A stretch of DNA of 64,000 bases from Lachnospiraceae bacterium (GTDB taxonomy: Bacteria; Bacillota; Clostridia; Lachnospirales; Lachnospiraceae), in assembly GCA_910574805.1 (NCBI GenBank), contig CAJTCV010000005.1, positions 124,001 through 188,000 of the forward strand. Reading direction: 5' to 3'. The notes beneath the pieces are model-generated. The model did no database searches and was not told the DNA's origin. It worked only from the letters and a program-made list of their open reading frames with translations. Shown here in pieces: positions 26,378 through 33,186 of the stretch. Both the position numbers and the translations under genes were made by a program. Position 1 is the first letter of the stretch. Each line of letters opens with the position of its first letter.

Positions 26378-26397
26378 GTTTGATAGAATAATATCAT

Positions 26398-26426
26398 TTT
26401 TCAGAATAGATGACAAGTGCTATAAT
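26398..26426 (+). promoter_or_regulatory. Promoter for the reductase genes, weak -35
   Basis: -10 TATAAT (26421-26426) is consensus, but the hexamer 17 nt upstream (TTTTCA, 26398-26403) is poor. This fits a promoter that needs an activator bound at 26359-26377. Confidence 0.55.
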
Positions 26427-26493
26427 AGCAGAAACAGACAGTTTTGGTCTCTGGAAGGCCAGGACTGCAGCTGCAGGAAAAGGAGACGGGAAC

Positions 26494-28119
26494 GTGAGAG
26501 TGATCATTGTTGGAGGTGTTGCGGCAGGTACCAAAGTCGCAGCAAAACTGAAGAGAGAAGACAGAAGTGCAGATGTGACGATCCTGACAAAGGGAAAGGA
26601 TATTTCTTATGCGGGGTGCGGGCTTCCTTATTATGTGGGAAAGGTGATTCCTGACAGGGAGAGCCTGGTGGTGAATACACCGGAGAAATTCGCAGCTCTG
26701 ACGGGCGCGAAGGTTATCACCGGTATGGAAGTGACAAAAGTGGACAGGGCGAAGAAGACGGTGACAGCCGTGAATGAGGCCGGAGAGGAGAGCATCCGGG
26801 AATATGACAGGCTGGTCGTTGCGTCCGGCGCGTCTCCCATTAAACCGCCTCTTCCGGGGCTTGATCTGCCGCAGGTGTTCTTCATGAGAACGCCCGACGA
26901 TGCTGTGGAACTTCGCAGAACGGTGGAGGCAGGAGGGATGAAAAGAGCTGTGGTCGTGGGCGGAGGCTTTATCGGCCTTGAGATCGCGGAGAACCTGACT
27001 GCCATGGGGATTCGCTGCAATGTACTGGATATGGCGCCCCATGTGCTTCCGGGATTTGATGAGGAAATACAGATCTTTGTGGAAAATCATCTGGCAGAAC
27101 ACGGCATCAATACCATGACCGGGACCCGGTTTGAAGGGGTTACAGGCGAAGGAAAGGTGGAAAAGGTACAGACGGACAGGCGGGCTCTGAAGGCGGATCT
27201 GGTGGTGCTTTCCATCGGGATACGTGCCAATACCGGATTCCTTAAGGATACGGGGATTGAGCTGGCGCCCAATCAGACGGTTCTGGTCAATGATCACATG
27301 CAGACCAGTGATCCGGATATCTATGCAGTGGGCGACTGCGCCATGGTTACCAGTCGTATCACCGGGAAAGCAGCGTGGTCTCCCATGGGTTCCACGGCAA
27401 ATATTACCGGACGTATGGCGGCCGGTAATCTTACAGGAAAAGATGTGGCATATCATGGAGCCATGGGTACGGCGGTCTGTCAGCTTCCGGAGCTGAACGC
27501 AGGGAAGACCGGCCTGTCCGAGGCTCAGGCAAAGGAAGCCGGCTTTGACGCGGTCAGTGTAATCATGGTAACCGATGACAAGGCGCATTATATGCCGGGA
27601 GCAGGAAGCTTTATCATCAAGCTGGTGGCTGACCGCGGGAGCAGGAGGCTGCTGGGAGTCCAGGTACTGGGAAAAGGAGCCGTTGACAAGGTGGTGGATA
27701 CCTGTGTGGCAGCTATTGCCATGCATGCGACGGTGGACGACATCGCAGACATGGATTTTGCCTATGCACCGCCGTTTTCCACAGCGATTCATCCGCTGTC
27801 CCATGCGGTCAACGTACTGATGAACAAGATGGACGGTACATTGGAGACCATGACGCCTGCGGAGTATGCATCAGGAGCCGCAGAGGGCTATAAAGTGATG
27901 GATGTATCTCTGAAGCCTTCCATCGAAGGCGCGCCTTATGTGGACCTGACGAAAATCGAAGGGGAAGTGGAAGGGTTCGCGAAAGATGAGCCCATCCTTC
28001 TGGTCTGCGCAAAAGGAAAGCGAGGGTATCTGACCCAGAACCGTATGAAATATTACGGATATACGAAGACACGGGTCCTGGAGGGCGGACTGGCTTTCAA
28101 CGAAGTCGAGGCAGAATAA
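26494..28119 (+). CDS. CoA-disulfide reductase-like flavoprotein with C-terminal rhodanese domain
   Basis: 541 residues from GTG at 26494 after AAAAGGAG. FAD-binding VIIVGGVAAGTKVA at the N terminus, redox Cys 42 in YAGCGLPYYVG (single active-site Cys as in CoA-disulfide reductase and NADH oxidase), NAD-binding VVVGGGFIGLEIAENL, and FAD site IYAVGDCAM. The last ~80 residues form a rhodanese-like domain with Cys 505 in VCAKGKRGY. Enzymes of this build reduce CoA disulfide, CoA persulfide or polysulfide with NAD(P)H. Next to a sulfite-reductase-like gene and a LysR regulator, a role in sulfur or persulfide handling is likely. Confidence 0.88.
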   Translation: MRVIIVGGVAAGTKVAAKLKREDRSADVTILTKGKDISYAGCGLPYYVGKVIPDRESLVVNTPEKFAALTGAKVITGMEVTKVDRAKKTVTAVNEAGEESIREYDRLVVASGASPIKPPLPGLDLPQVFFMRTPDDAVELRRTVEAGGMKRAVVVGGGFIGLEIAENLTAMGIRCNVLDMAPHVLPGFDEEIQIFVENHLAEHGINTMTGTRFEGVTGEGKVEKVQTDRRALKADLVVLSIGIRANTGFLKDTGIELAPNQTVLVNDHMQTSDPDIYAVGDCAMVTSRITGKAAWSPMGSTANITGRMAAGNLTGKDVAYHGAMGTAVCQLPELNAGKTGLSEAQAKEAGFDAVSVIMVTDDKAHYMPGAGSFIIKLVADRGSRRLLGVQVLGKGAVDKVVDTCVAAIAMHATVDDIADMDFAYAPPFSTAIHPLSHAVNVLMNKMDGTLETMTPAEYASGAAEGYKVMDVSLKPSIEGAPYVDLTKIEGEVEGFAKDEPILLVCAKGKRGYLTQNRMKYYGYTKTRVLEGGLAFNEVEAE

Positions 28120-28138
28120 AAACACGGGAACTTTAAAA

Positions 28139-28284
28139 ACAGCGGAGGTCCGGACACCGGGTGAGTGCGGACCGGAGCGGAACATTAAAACAGCGGAGGT
28201 CCGGAGGAAGCCGAATCGATTTCAGGACGTGTGAACGTCGTGAAATTGATTCAGACACCGGATGAGTGCGGACCGGAGCGGAAC
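28139..28284 (+). repeat. Two structured repeats (ACAGC...GCGGAAC family), locus D
   Basis: Unit 1 is 28139-28183, unit 2 is 28190-28284; both start ACAGCGGAGGTCCG and end CGGACCGGAGCGGAACATTAA, with GGTCCG pairing to CGGACC. Unit 2 carries an extra module: AATCGATTTC (28214-28223) pairs over ten positions with GAAATTGATT (28242-28251), and GACGT with ACGTC inside it. The array ends at the ribosome site of the sulfite-reductase-like gene. Confidence 0.85.
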
Positions 28285-28301
28285 ATTAATCAGGAGGAAA
28301 T

Positions 28302-29255
28302 ATGTCAGCATTAACAGTAAGCGCAGCGGATGAGAAGAGAGTCAAGGGCATGGGCTTTTTGAACAATAAGGGCACAGATAATTTTAACGGACGGATCATC
28401 ACGGTGAACGGCAAGATCACGGCGGCCCAGCAGAAATGCATTGCAGAGGCGGCGGAAAAGTTTGGAAACGGCGAGGTGGTTTTTACTACCCGTCTGACCG
28501 TGGAGGTGCCGGGGATTCCCTATGACAAGATCGAAGAATTTCAGCAGTTTATCGCGAAGGAAGGTCTGGTGACCGGAGGAACGGGCTCCAGGGTGCGCCC
28601 GGTGGTATCCTGTAAGGGCACTACCTGCCAGTATGGACTTCTGGACTCCTATGCCCTGTCTCAGGAGATCCATGAACGGTTTTATGAAGGATACCGGCAG
28701 GTTCTCCTTCCGCACAAATTCAAGATTGCCGTGGGCGGATGTCCCAATAACTGCGTGAAACCGGATCTGAACGATCTGGGCATCATCGGACAGTATATCC
28801 CCAATTTTGATGAGGATTCCTGCAACGGCTGCAAGAAATGTGCCATTGAGAAAAACTGCCCGGTGGGAGCTGCAAAAGTGGTGGACGGCATCCTCGAAAT
28901 CGACAAGGATGTCTGCAACAACTGTGGGCGCTGCGTGGAGAAATGTCCGTTTGACGCCATTGAGGACGGCACATACGGATACAAAATCTATATCGGCGGA
29001 CGGTGGGGCAAAAAAGTGGCCCAGGGCCGTGCACTTGGCAGGATCTTTACGGATAAGGAAGAGGCAATGTCCGTGATCGAGAAAACGATCCTTCTGTTCC
29101 GGGAGCAGGGCAAAACCGGTGAGCGTCTGGCGCAGACCATCGACCGTCTGGGCTTTGAGAACGTGGAGGCACAGCTCCTGTCAGATGATATTCTGGCGAG
29201 AAAGGACGAGATTCTGGCAGCAGAGCTTCATACCAAAGGCGGAGCGACCTGCTGA
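28302..29255 (+). CDS. Siroheme sulfite/nitrite reductase with 4Fe-4S ferredoxin insert (AsrC-like)
   Basis: 317 residues, ATG start six nt after AGGAGG. Siroheme/4Fe-4S ligand set C104, C109, C147 and C151 (SCKGTTCQYG and GGCPNNC), with a two-cluster ferredoxin domain: C174, C177, C180, C186 and C205, C208, C211, C215. This is the build of AsrC-type and related small clostridial sulfite reductases, which make sulfide in the cytoplasm. AsrA and AsrB partner genes are absent; the flavoprotein gene upstream, on the same strand with no terminator between, may supply electrons or handle the sulfur product. Nitrite as substrate cannot be excluded. Confidence 0.88.
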   Translation: MSALTVSAADEKRVKGMGFLNNKGTDNFNGRIITVNGKITAAQQKCIAEAAEKFGNGEVVFTTRLTVEVPGIPYDKIEEFQQFIAKEGLVTGGTGSRVRPVVSCKGTTCQYGLLDSYALSQEIHERFYEGYRQVLLPHKFKIAVGGCPNNCVKPDLNDLGIIGQYIPNFDEDSCNGCKKCAIEKNCPVGAAKVVDGILEIDKDVCNNCGRCVEKCPFDAIEDGTYGYKIYIGGRWGKKVAQGRALGRIFTDKEEAMSVIEKTILLFREQGKTGERLAQTIDRLGFENVEAQLLSDDILARKDEILAAELHTKGGATC

Positions 29256-29283
29256 TACGGATACAGCGCTGAAATATGGATGC

Positions 29284-29328
29284 GGAACGCTGTCTTCCCG
29301 GAGGATTCCGGGAGGCAGCGTTCCCTTT
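29284..29328 (+). terminator. Long hairpin after the sulfite reductase gene
   Basis: GGAACGCTG pairs with CAGCGTTCC (9 bp) and, inside, CTTCCCGGA pairs with TCCGGGAGG around a 4-nt loop. The T-run after it (CTTTGCTGTTT) is broken, so termination efficiency is uncertain. Confidence 0.6.
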
Positions 29329-29386
29329 GCTGTTTCCGGGGGAAATGGACGGGTAAAATGAGACTGTATGGGAAATGAATATTTCC

Positions 29387-29416
29387 GTGGCATAAGTGGA
29401 CAAAGGGTGCTATAAT
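29387..29416 (+). promoter_or_regulatory. Candidate promoter for the DUF1653 gene
   Basis: Consensus -10 TATAAT at 29411-29416 with a poor -35 (GTGGCA, 29387-29392), 26 nt before the start codon. Confidence 0.45.
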
Positions 29417-29441
29417 ATGTGAGGTAAGGGAGTGAATAAGT

Positions 29442-30017
29442 ATGCGAGAGGTTCGACAGGGACAATTTTACAGACATTTTAAAGACCGCCTGTATCAGGT
29501 TATGGCGGTGGCAGAACATTCAGAGACTGGAGAACGCATGGTGGTCTATCAGGCGCTCTATGGGGATTACCGCGTGTATGTACGGCCCTATGAGATGTTC
29601 ATCAGCGAGGTGGACCATGAGAAATATCCCCAGGTGACACAGAGATACCGTTTTGAACAGGTGGAGCTCTCAGGAGAGGAGTGTCCGGACCAGGGGACAG
29701 GATCCGTACAGGAAGCCCCCTGTGGTGCCGCTGCAGAGAGCAAAGAGGAATCGGCAGTCCAGAAGAGATGCCCGGAATCCCCGTCCGGCGATGGCAGTGT
29801 GAATCCGATCCTGCTGGAATTTCTGGATGCAGAGACACTGGAGGAGAAGCTTCATATCATGATTTTCGGAAGGAATCAGATGGATGACAGCCTTCTGAAC
29901 AGCATTGCCATATCCCTGGATCTGGTAGTGGATGAGAAGAGCACGCAGGAAAAATACGATGAGATCCTGAACTGTCTGTCCATGATGGAAAAATTCGAGT
30001 GCAATCGTCTGAGATAA
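29442..30017 (+). CDS. DUF1653 domain protein
   Basis: 191 residues. The first ~65 residues match DUF1653 (QGQFYRHFKDRLYQVMAVAEHSE, MVVYQALYGDYRVYVRPYEMF), a small domain found alone or fused in many bacteria, function unknown. A Ser/Glu-rich linker (about 80-115) joins it to a C-terminal ~75 residues (LLEFLDAETLEEKLHIM onward) that is helical and acidic with no recognised family. ATG after AAGGGAG. No functional inference can be drawn from the neighbours, Mrp and the reductase. Confidence 0.85.
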   Translation: MREVRQGQFYRHFKDRLYQVMAVAEHSETGERMVVYQALYGDYRVYVRPYEMFISEVDHEKYPQVTQRYRFEQVELSGEECPDQGTGSVQEAPCGAAAESKEESAVQKRCPESPSGDGSVNPILLEFLDAETLEEKLHIMIFGRNQMDDSLLNSIAISLDLVVDEKSTQEKYDEILNCLSMMEKFECNRLR

Positions 30018-30133
30018 ACGCGGATTCTTCCGGCAGCAGGTAAAAAACATGAGGTACCGGCCGGATGTCCGGACAGGCACGGCAGCGGCTTATCGCATGC
30101 AGGAATATTAACAAAAAGAGAGGTTGACAGAAA

Positions 30134-30970
30134 ATGGCAGAAAGAGAATGCAGCAGTACGAGCTGTACAAAAGAGAGCTGTGAGGGCTGCCCCAGCAGGC
30201 AGCAGGAGCCCCGCAGCATGCTGGAGGAACAGAATGCATATTCCGATATCAGACATGTCATAGGGGTGGTCAGCGGGAAAGGCGGCGTAGGTAAGTCCCT
30301 GGTGACCGCTTCCCTTGCAAATCTGATGGCAGCAAACGGATACCGTGTCGGCATTCTGGATGCAGACATTACGGGGCCGTCCATACCGAAGATGTACGGG
30401 CTTCATGGACCGGCAGAGATGGCGGATGAGTGTATCCAGCCGGTGACTGCAAAAAACGGGATCAAGGTCATGTCCATTAACCTGCTTCTTCCGGAAGAGG
30501 AGGCTCCCGTGATCTGGCGGGGACCGATCCTTGCCAACATGGTCAAGCAGTTCTGGACAGATGTGGCATGGGGAGATCTGGACTATCTGTTTGTGGATAT
30601 GCCGCCCGGAACCGGAGATGTGCCGCTGACGGTCTTCCAGTCCATCCCGGTGGAAGGAATTGTGGTTGTGACTTCTCCGCAGGATCTGGTTCGTCTGATC
30701 GTGAAGAAGGCGCTGAACATGGCAGAGGCCATGAAGATTCCCGTCCTGGGTCTGGTGGAGAACTACAGCTATGTGGTATGTCCGGACTGCGGAAAAGAAT
30801 ACAAGATCTTCGGGGAAAGCGGCATTGATGCACTGTCAGAAGAACTGGATCTGCCGGTGCTGGGCAAGATGCCCGTGGATCCCGAACTGGCAAAGCTTGC
30901 AGACGGTGCTTTTCATGAGGCAGAGAACGAGTATCTCATGCAGGCGGAGAACAGGCTGATGTTTCTGTAA
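30134..30970 (+). CDS. mrp: Mrp/NBP35-family iron-sulfur cluster carrier ATPase
   Basis: 278 residues. Deviant Walker A SGKGGVGKS near residue 50, DADITGPSIP (switch I), FVDMPPGTGD (switch II) and CPDC near residue 217, which binds the transferred cluster at the dimer interface. The N-terminal segment has four cysteines (CSSTSCTKESCEGC). Such proteins assemble and deliver 4Fe-4S clusters in the cytoplasm; the nearby siroheme/4Fe-4S reductase is a possible client, though Mrp proteins are general. ATG start after AAAGAGAGG. A strong hairpin follows. Confidence 0.93.
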   Translation: MAERECSSTSCTKESCEGCPSRQQEPRSMLEEQNAYSDIRHVIGVVSGKGGVGKSLVTASLANLMAANGYRVGILDADITGPSIPKMYGLHGPAEMADECIQPVTAKNGIKVMSINLLLPEEEAPVIWRGPILANMVKQFWTDVAWGDLDYLFVDMPPGTGDVPLTVFQSIPVEGIVVVTSPQDLVRLIVKKALNMAEAMKIPVLGLVENYSYVVCPDCGKEYKIFGESGIDALSEELDLPVLGKMPVDPELAKLADGAFHEAENEYLMQAENRLMFL

Positions 30971-30978
30971 AAAATGCG

Positions 30979-31030
30979 GACAGAAAAGAGAAGCGGCTTT
31001 CTGTGGGAAGAACCGCTTCTCTTTTCTGTC
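30979..31030. terminator. Bidirectional terminator, 18-bp perfect stem
   Basis: GACAGAAAAGAGAAGCGG (30979-30996) pairs without mismatch to its complement at 31013-31030. It lies between the converging mrp and coiled-coil genes. Confidence 0.7.
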
Positions 31031-31064
31031 TGATCAGAAAGATCAGATCAATTCCGTATCATGC

Positions 31065-31565
31065 TCAGGCTGTCTTTTCCATCAGCATTTTTACGTTTTT
31101 CTTGAGCTTTTCCACCTCGATGATTAGATAATCTACCCTTATCTCGTAGAGCTGGCTCTTGTCGGCGGCGGGAATCGCCTGATTCAGCTTCGTCATAAGA
31201 TCAATAAAGCTCTCTGCCAGGATCCGGATATTCCGGTCGGTGGAATTCTCAATATGTATTTCGATGTCATCCACTTTTCTCTTAAGTATCAGCAGGTCTG
31301 ATTCCATTCTTTCCACACGGATTTTGAGGTCCTCAACATCAGCTTTGAGCTGCTCGACATCAGCCTTGAGCTGCTTAACGTCAGCTTTGAGCTGTTCAAC
31401 ATCGGCTCTAAGCTCTTTGACTTCAGCCTTGAGCTGTTCAATATCAGCTTTCAGCTCTTTCACATCCGCCTTTAATTCCCGTATGTCGGCCTTCATTTCC
31501 TGCATATCAGTTTTCATCCCCTGCATCTCTGCCAGAAGCAGATCAAGTTTTTCGCTGTCTGTCAT
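31065..31565 (-). CDS. Heptad-repeat coiled-coil protein of unknown function
   Basis: 166 residues from the ATG at 31563-31565 (GAAGGGA upstream). Residues about 18-95 are nearly perfect heptads of the type LKADVEQ/LKADVKE, seven to nine copies, giving a long parallel-type coiled coil with alternating charge. The N terminus is SEKLDLLLAEMQGMK. The C-terminal ~70 residues (DIEIHIENSTDRNIRILAES, then a Lys-rich helix) are also helical. No signal peptide or membrane segment is seen. It may be a cytoplasmic scaffold or oligomerisation protein. It has its own promoter and stands alone. Confidence 0.8.
   Translation of the reverse strand: MTDSEKLDLLLAEMQGMKTDMQEMKADIRELKADVKELKADIEQLKAEVKELRADVEQLKADVKQLKADVEQLKADVEDLKIRVERMESDLLILKRKVDDIEIHIENSTDRNIRILAESFIDLMTKLNQAIPAADKSQLYEIRVDYLIIEVEKLKKNVKMLMEKTA
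31335..31490 (-). repeat. 21-bp tandem repeats encoding heptads
   Basis: Degenerate 21-bp units (core AGCTGCTCGACATCAGC and variants on the + strand) inside the coiled-coil gene, each encoding one LKADVxx heptad. The nucleotide repetition makes copy number prone to slippage. Confidence 0.75.
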
Positions 31566-31615
31566 ATTTCCCTTCTTTCTTATCGCACAGCCTTTATTTA
31601 CAGGTGACTGATCAA

Positions 31616-31644
31616 AGTATAACACATATGTGACAAAAAGTCCA
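31616..31644 (-). promoter_or_regulatory. Promoter for the coiled-coil gene
   Basis: Read leftward: -35 TGGACT (31639-31644), 17-nt spacer, -10 TATACT (31616-31621). The spacer holds the 10-bp palindrome CACATATGTG (31623-31632), a possible operator. Confidence 0.5.
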
Positions 31645-31705
31645 TATAATTTACATAAAATGAAAATAAAAATACATACAGCATAGAAAAGGCCAATAAA
31701 ATCAG

Positions 31706-32440
31706 TTACCGAATCAGCCAGAAATCCTTCACGACTGCAAAAAATTCCCTGAGCAGATTGGTAGGCTGCGTGGCCAGATCGCTTCTGGCCGGGATGCCGT
31801 TCACATTTTCATAGCCCAGCGTCTCTGCCAGATGCAGGGCGCGGCAGATGTGAAAACCATTGCTGATGATCCCTACAGAGACGTCCGGCGGAATCATCTC
31901 CCGGGAAAAAATCAGATTCTCCCGGGTATTGGTGGACTGGTCTTCCTCCAGAATCCGTTTTTCATCGATTCCCTTTTCCACCAGATATTTTTTCATGGCA
32001 GAGCTTTCCGTGCAGGGCTCATTGCTGCCCTGACCGCCGGAGACGATGAATGTAGTGTCCGGATGTTCCAGAGCATACTCATACGCCCTGTCAAGACGCA
32101 GAGCCAGAGCCCTGCTGGGACCGGATGCGCGCACGTGGGCGCCCAACACAATGACATAATCCTGCGTCTCTGCCGGCATGGTGAGCGATCCCTTCAGGAT
32201 CATTCCCTCCACACCCAGGAAAAAGGCAAGGCAGGCAGCAAGGAACAGAATCATGCCCGCCTTCACGGGGGAGGGGAGATTCTGAAAAAACCGGATCCGG
32301 AACAGCCATCCTGCCAGCAGAAAGCCTGCGGACAGGAACAGCCATATGAGGTAAAACACAGTGGTAAGACCACTGTATATGAGCAGCAGTATGAAATAAA
32401 TGAGACAGAGAATCCCGGCAATGGTACAGATGATGAACAT
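31706..32440 (-). CDS. YdcF/SanA-like DUF218 membrane protein
   Basis: 244 residues from the ATG at 32438-32440 with AAAGGAG upstream. Three to four hydrophobic segments in the first ~95 residues, then a DUF218 domain: DYVIVLGAHVRASGPS, FIVSGGQGSNE, and the EDQSTNTRENL motif typical of this family. ElyC/SanA/YdcF proteins act in envelope or SAM-related functions that are not well defined. It lies 38 nt after the superoxide dismutase gene on the same strand, so they may be co-transcribed. Confidence 0.85.
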   Translation of the reverse strand: MFIICTIAGILCLIYFILLLIYSGLTTVFYLIWLFLSAGFLLAGWLFRIRFFQNLPSPVKAGMILFLAACLAFFLGVEGMILKGSLTMPAETQDYVIVLGAHVRASGPSRALALRLDRAYEYALEHPDTTFIVSGGQGSNEPCTESSAMKKYLVEKGIDEKRILEEDQSTNTRENLIFSREMIPPDVSVGIISNGFHICRALHLAETLGYENVNGIPARSDLATQPTNLLREFFAVVKDFWLIR

Positions 32441-32478
32441 AAGTGGCTCCTTTCCTTCGTAAAACAGATCTTTCCGTC

Positions 32479-32973
32479 TTAGTTTACCACAGACTGGATG
32501 ATTCCGCACCCGATTTTATCGCCGGAATTTCCGGAGGGCTGGCTGGTGAAATCGTCTGCCATACTGTGGATGACTACGGACCTTCCAACGATATCTTCCA
32601 CAAAAAACCGTTTGTCATAGAAAACCTGGTAAGCATACCCCTGATTGCCCAGAAGGGGAGGAAGGTCTCCGGCATGCCGGGGGTGGGGCATGTTCCCTGG
32701 ATTGTAGTGATCGCCGGTCTGCCCGAAAGGTCTGGTGCAGTCGCCGTGTTCATGTATATGCATGCCGTAAAAGCTGCTGGAGCCCGGTGATGAGATATTG
32801 GGGAGCCCAAAGATCTCGGCCGCAATCAGGACTCCGCCGTAGGAGGTCTGATAGAATCTTACAGATCCTGCAAGCTGGGGCTGGGATGCATTCCCCTGGA
32901 TCCATGCGATGGCAGAAGGCTCTGCATGGGTCAGGAGATACTGGAAATGAGAAGCGGGTGTAGGTTGATACAT
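32479..32973 (-). CDS. Cu/Zn superoxide dismutase family protein without signal peptide
   Basis: 164 residues, ATG after GAGGT. All metal ligands can be placed: Cu site H72, H74, H89, H136; Zn site H89, H97, H100, D103; and the Cys pair C79/C156 for the structural disulfide. Motifs are GMHIHEHGDCT, DHYNP and the late GDKIGCGII. The zinc loop is shorter than in E. coli SodC. There is no signal peptide or lipobox, so the protein is predicted cytoplasmic, unlike most bacterial SodC. Dismutation of superoxide is the likely activity but has to be shown for this short-loop group. Confidence 0.85.
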   Translation of the reverse strand: MYQPTPASHFQYLLTHAEPSAIAWIQGNASQPQLAGSVRFYQTSYGGVLIAAEIFGLPNISSPGSSSFYGMHIHEHGDCTRPFGQTGDHYNPGNMPHPRHAGDLPPLLGNQGYAYQVFYDKRFFVEDIVGRSVVIHSMADDFTSQPSGNSGDKIGCGIIQSVVN

Positions 32974-33079
32974 GGATGTACCTCATGAATCTGCTTTTCC
33001 TTACAGTATATGCGGAAAAAGCCTTTGCTGCGCCTTTTGAAGATCTTTTCAGGAAGACTGTTTTATCGCTGTATGCCCC

Positions 33080-33108
33080 TCGACAAGTTCCTGATAGAAT
33101 GTTAAAAT
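33080..33108 (+). promoter_or_regulatory. Promoter for the phosphonate genes
   Basis: -35 TCGACA (33080-33085), 17-nt spacer, -10 TAAAAT (33103-33108), 79 nt before the start codon. Confidence 0.5.
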
Positions 33109-33186
33109 TGCAGTAGCCATGCAGCCGGCACGCTCTGCCCGGCCGGATGGAGAATGGACGTAAATCATGAATTTTCAGGAGGTCAT

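Noticed and set aside
28682-29034. Minus-strand frames opposite the sulfite reductase
   Set aside because: Shadows of the Cys-rich coding frame; no start context.
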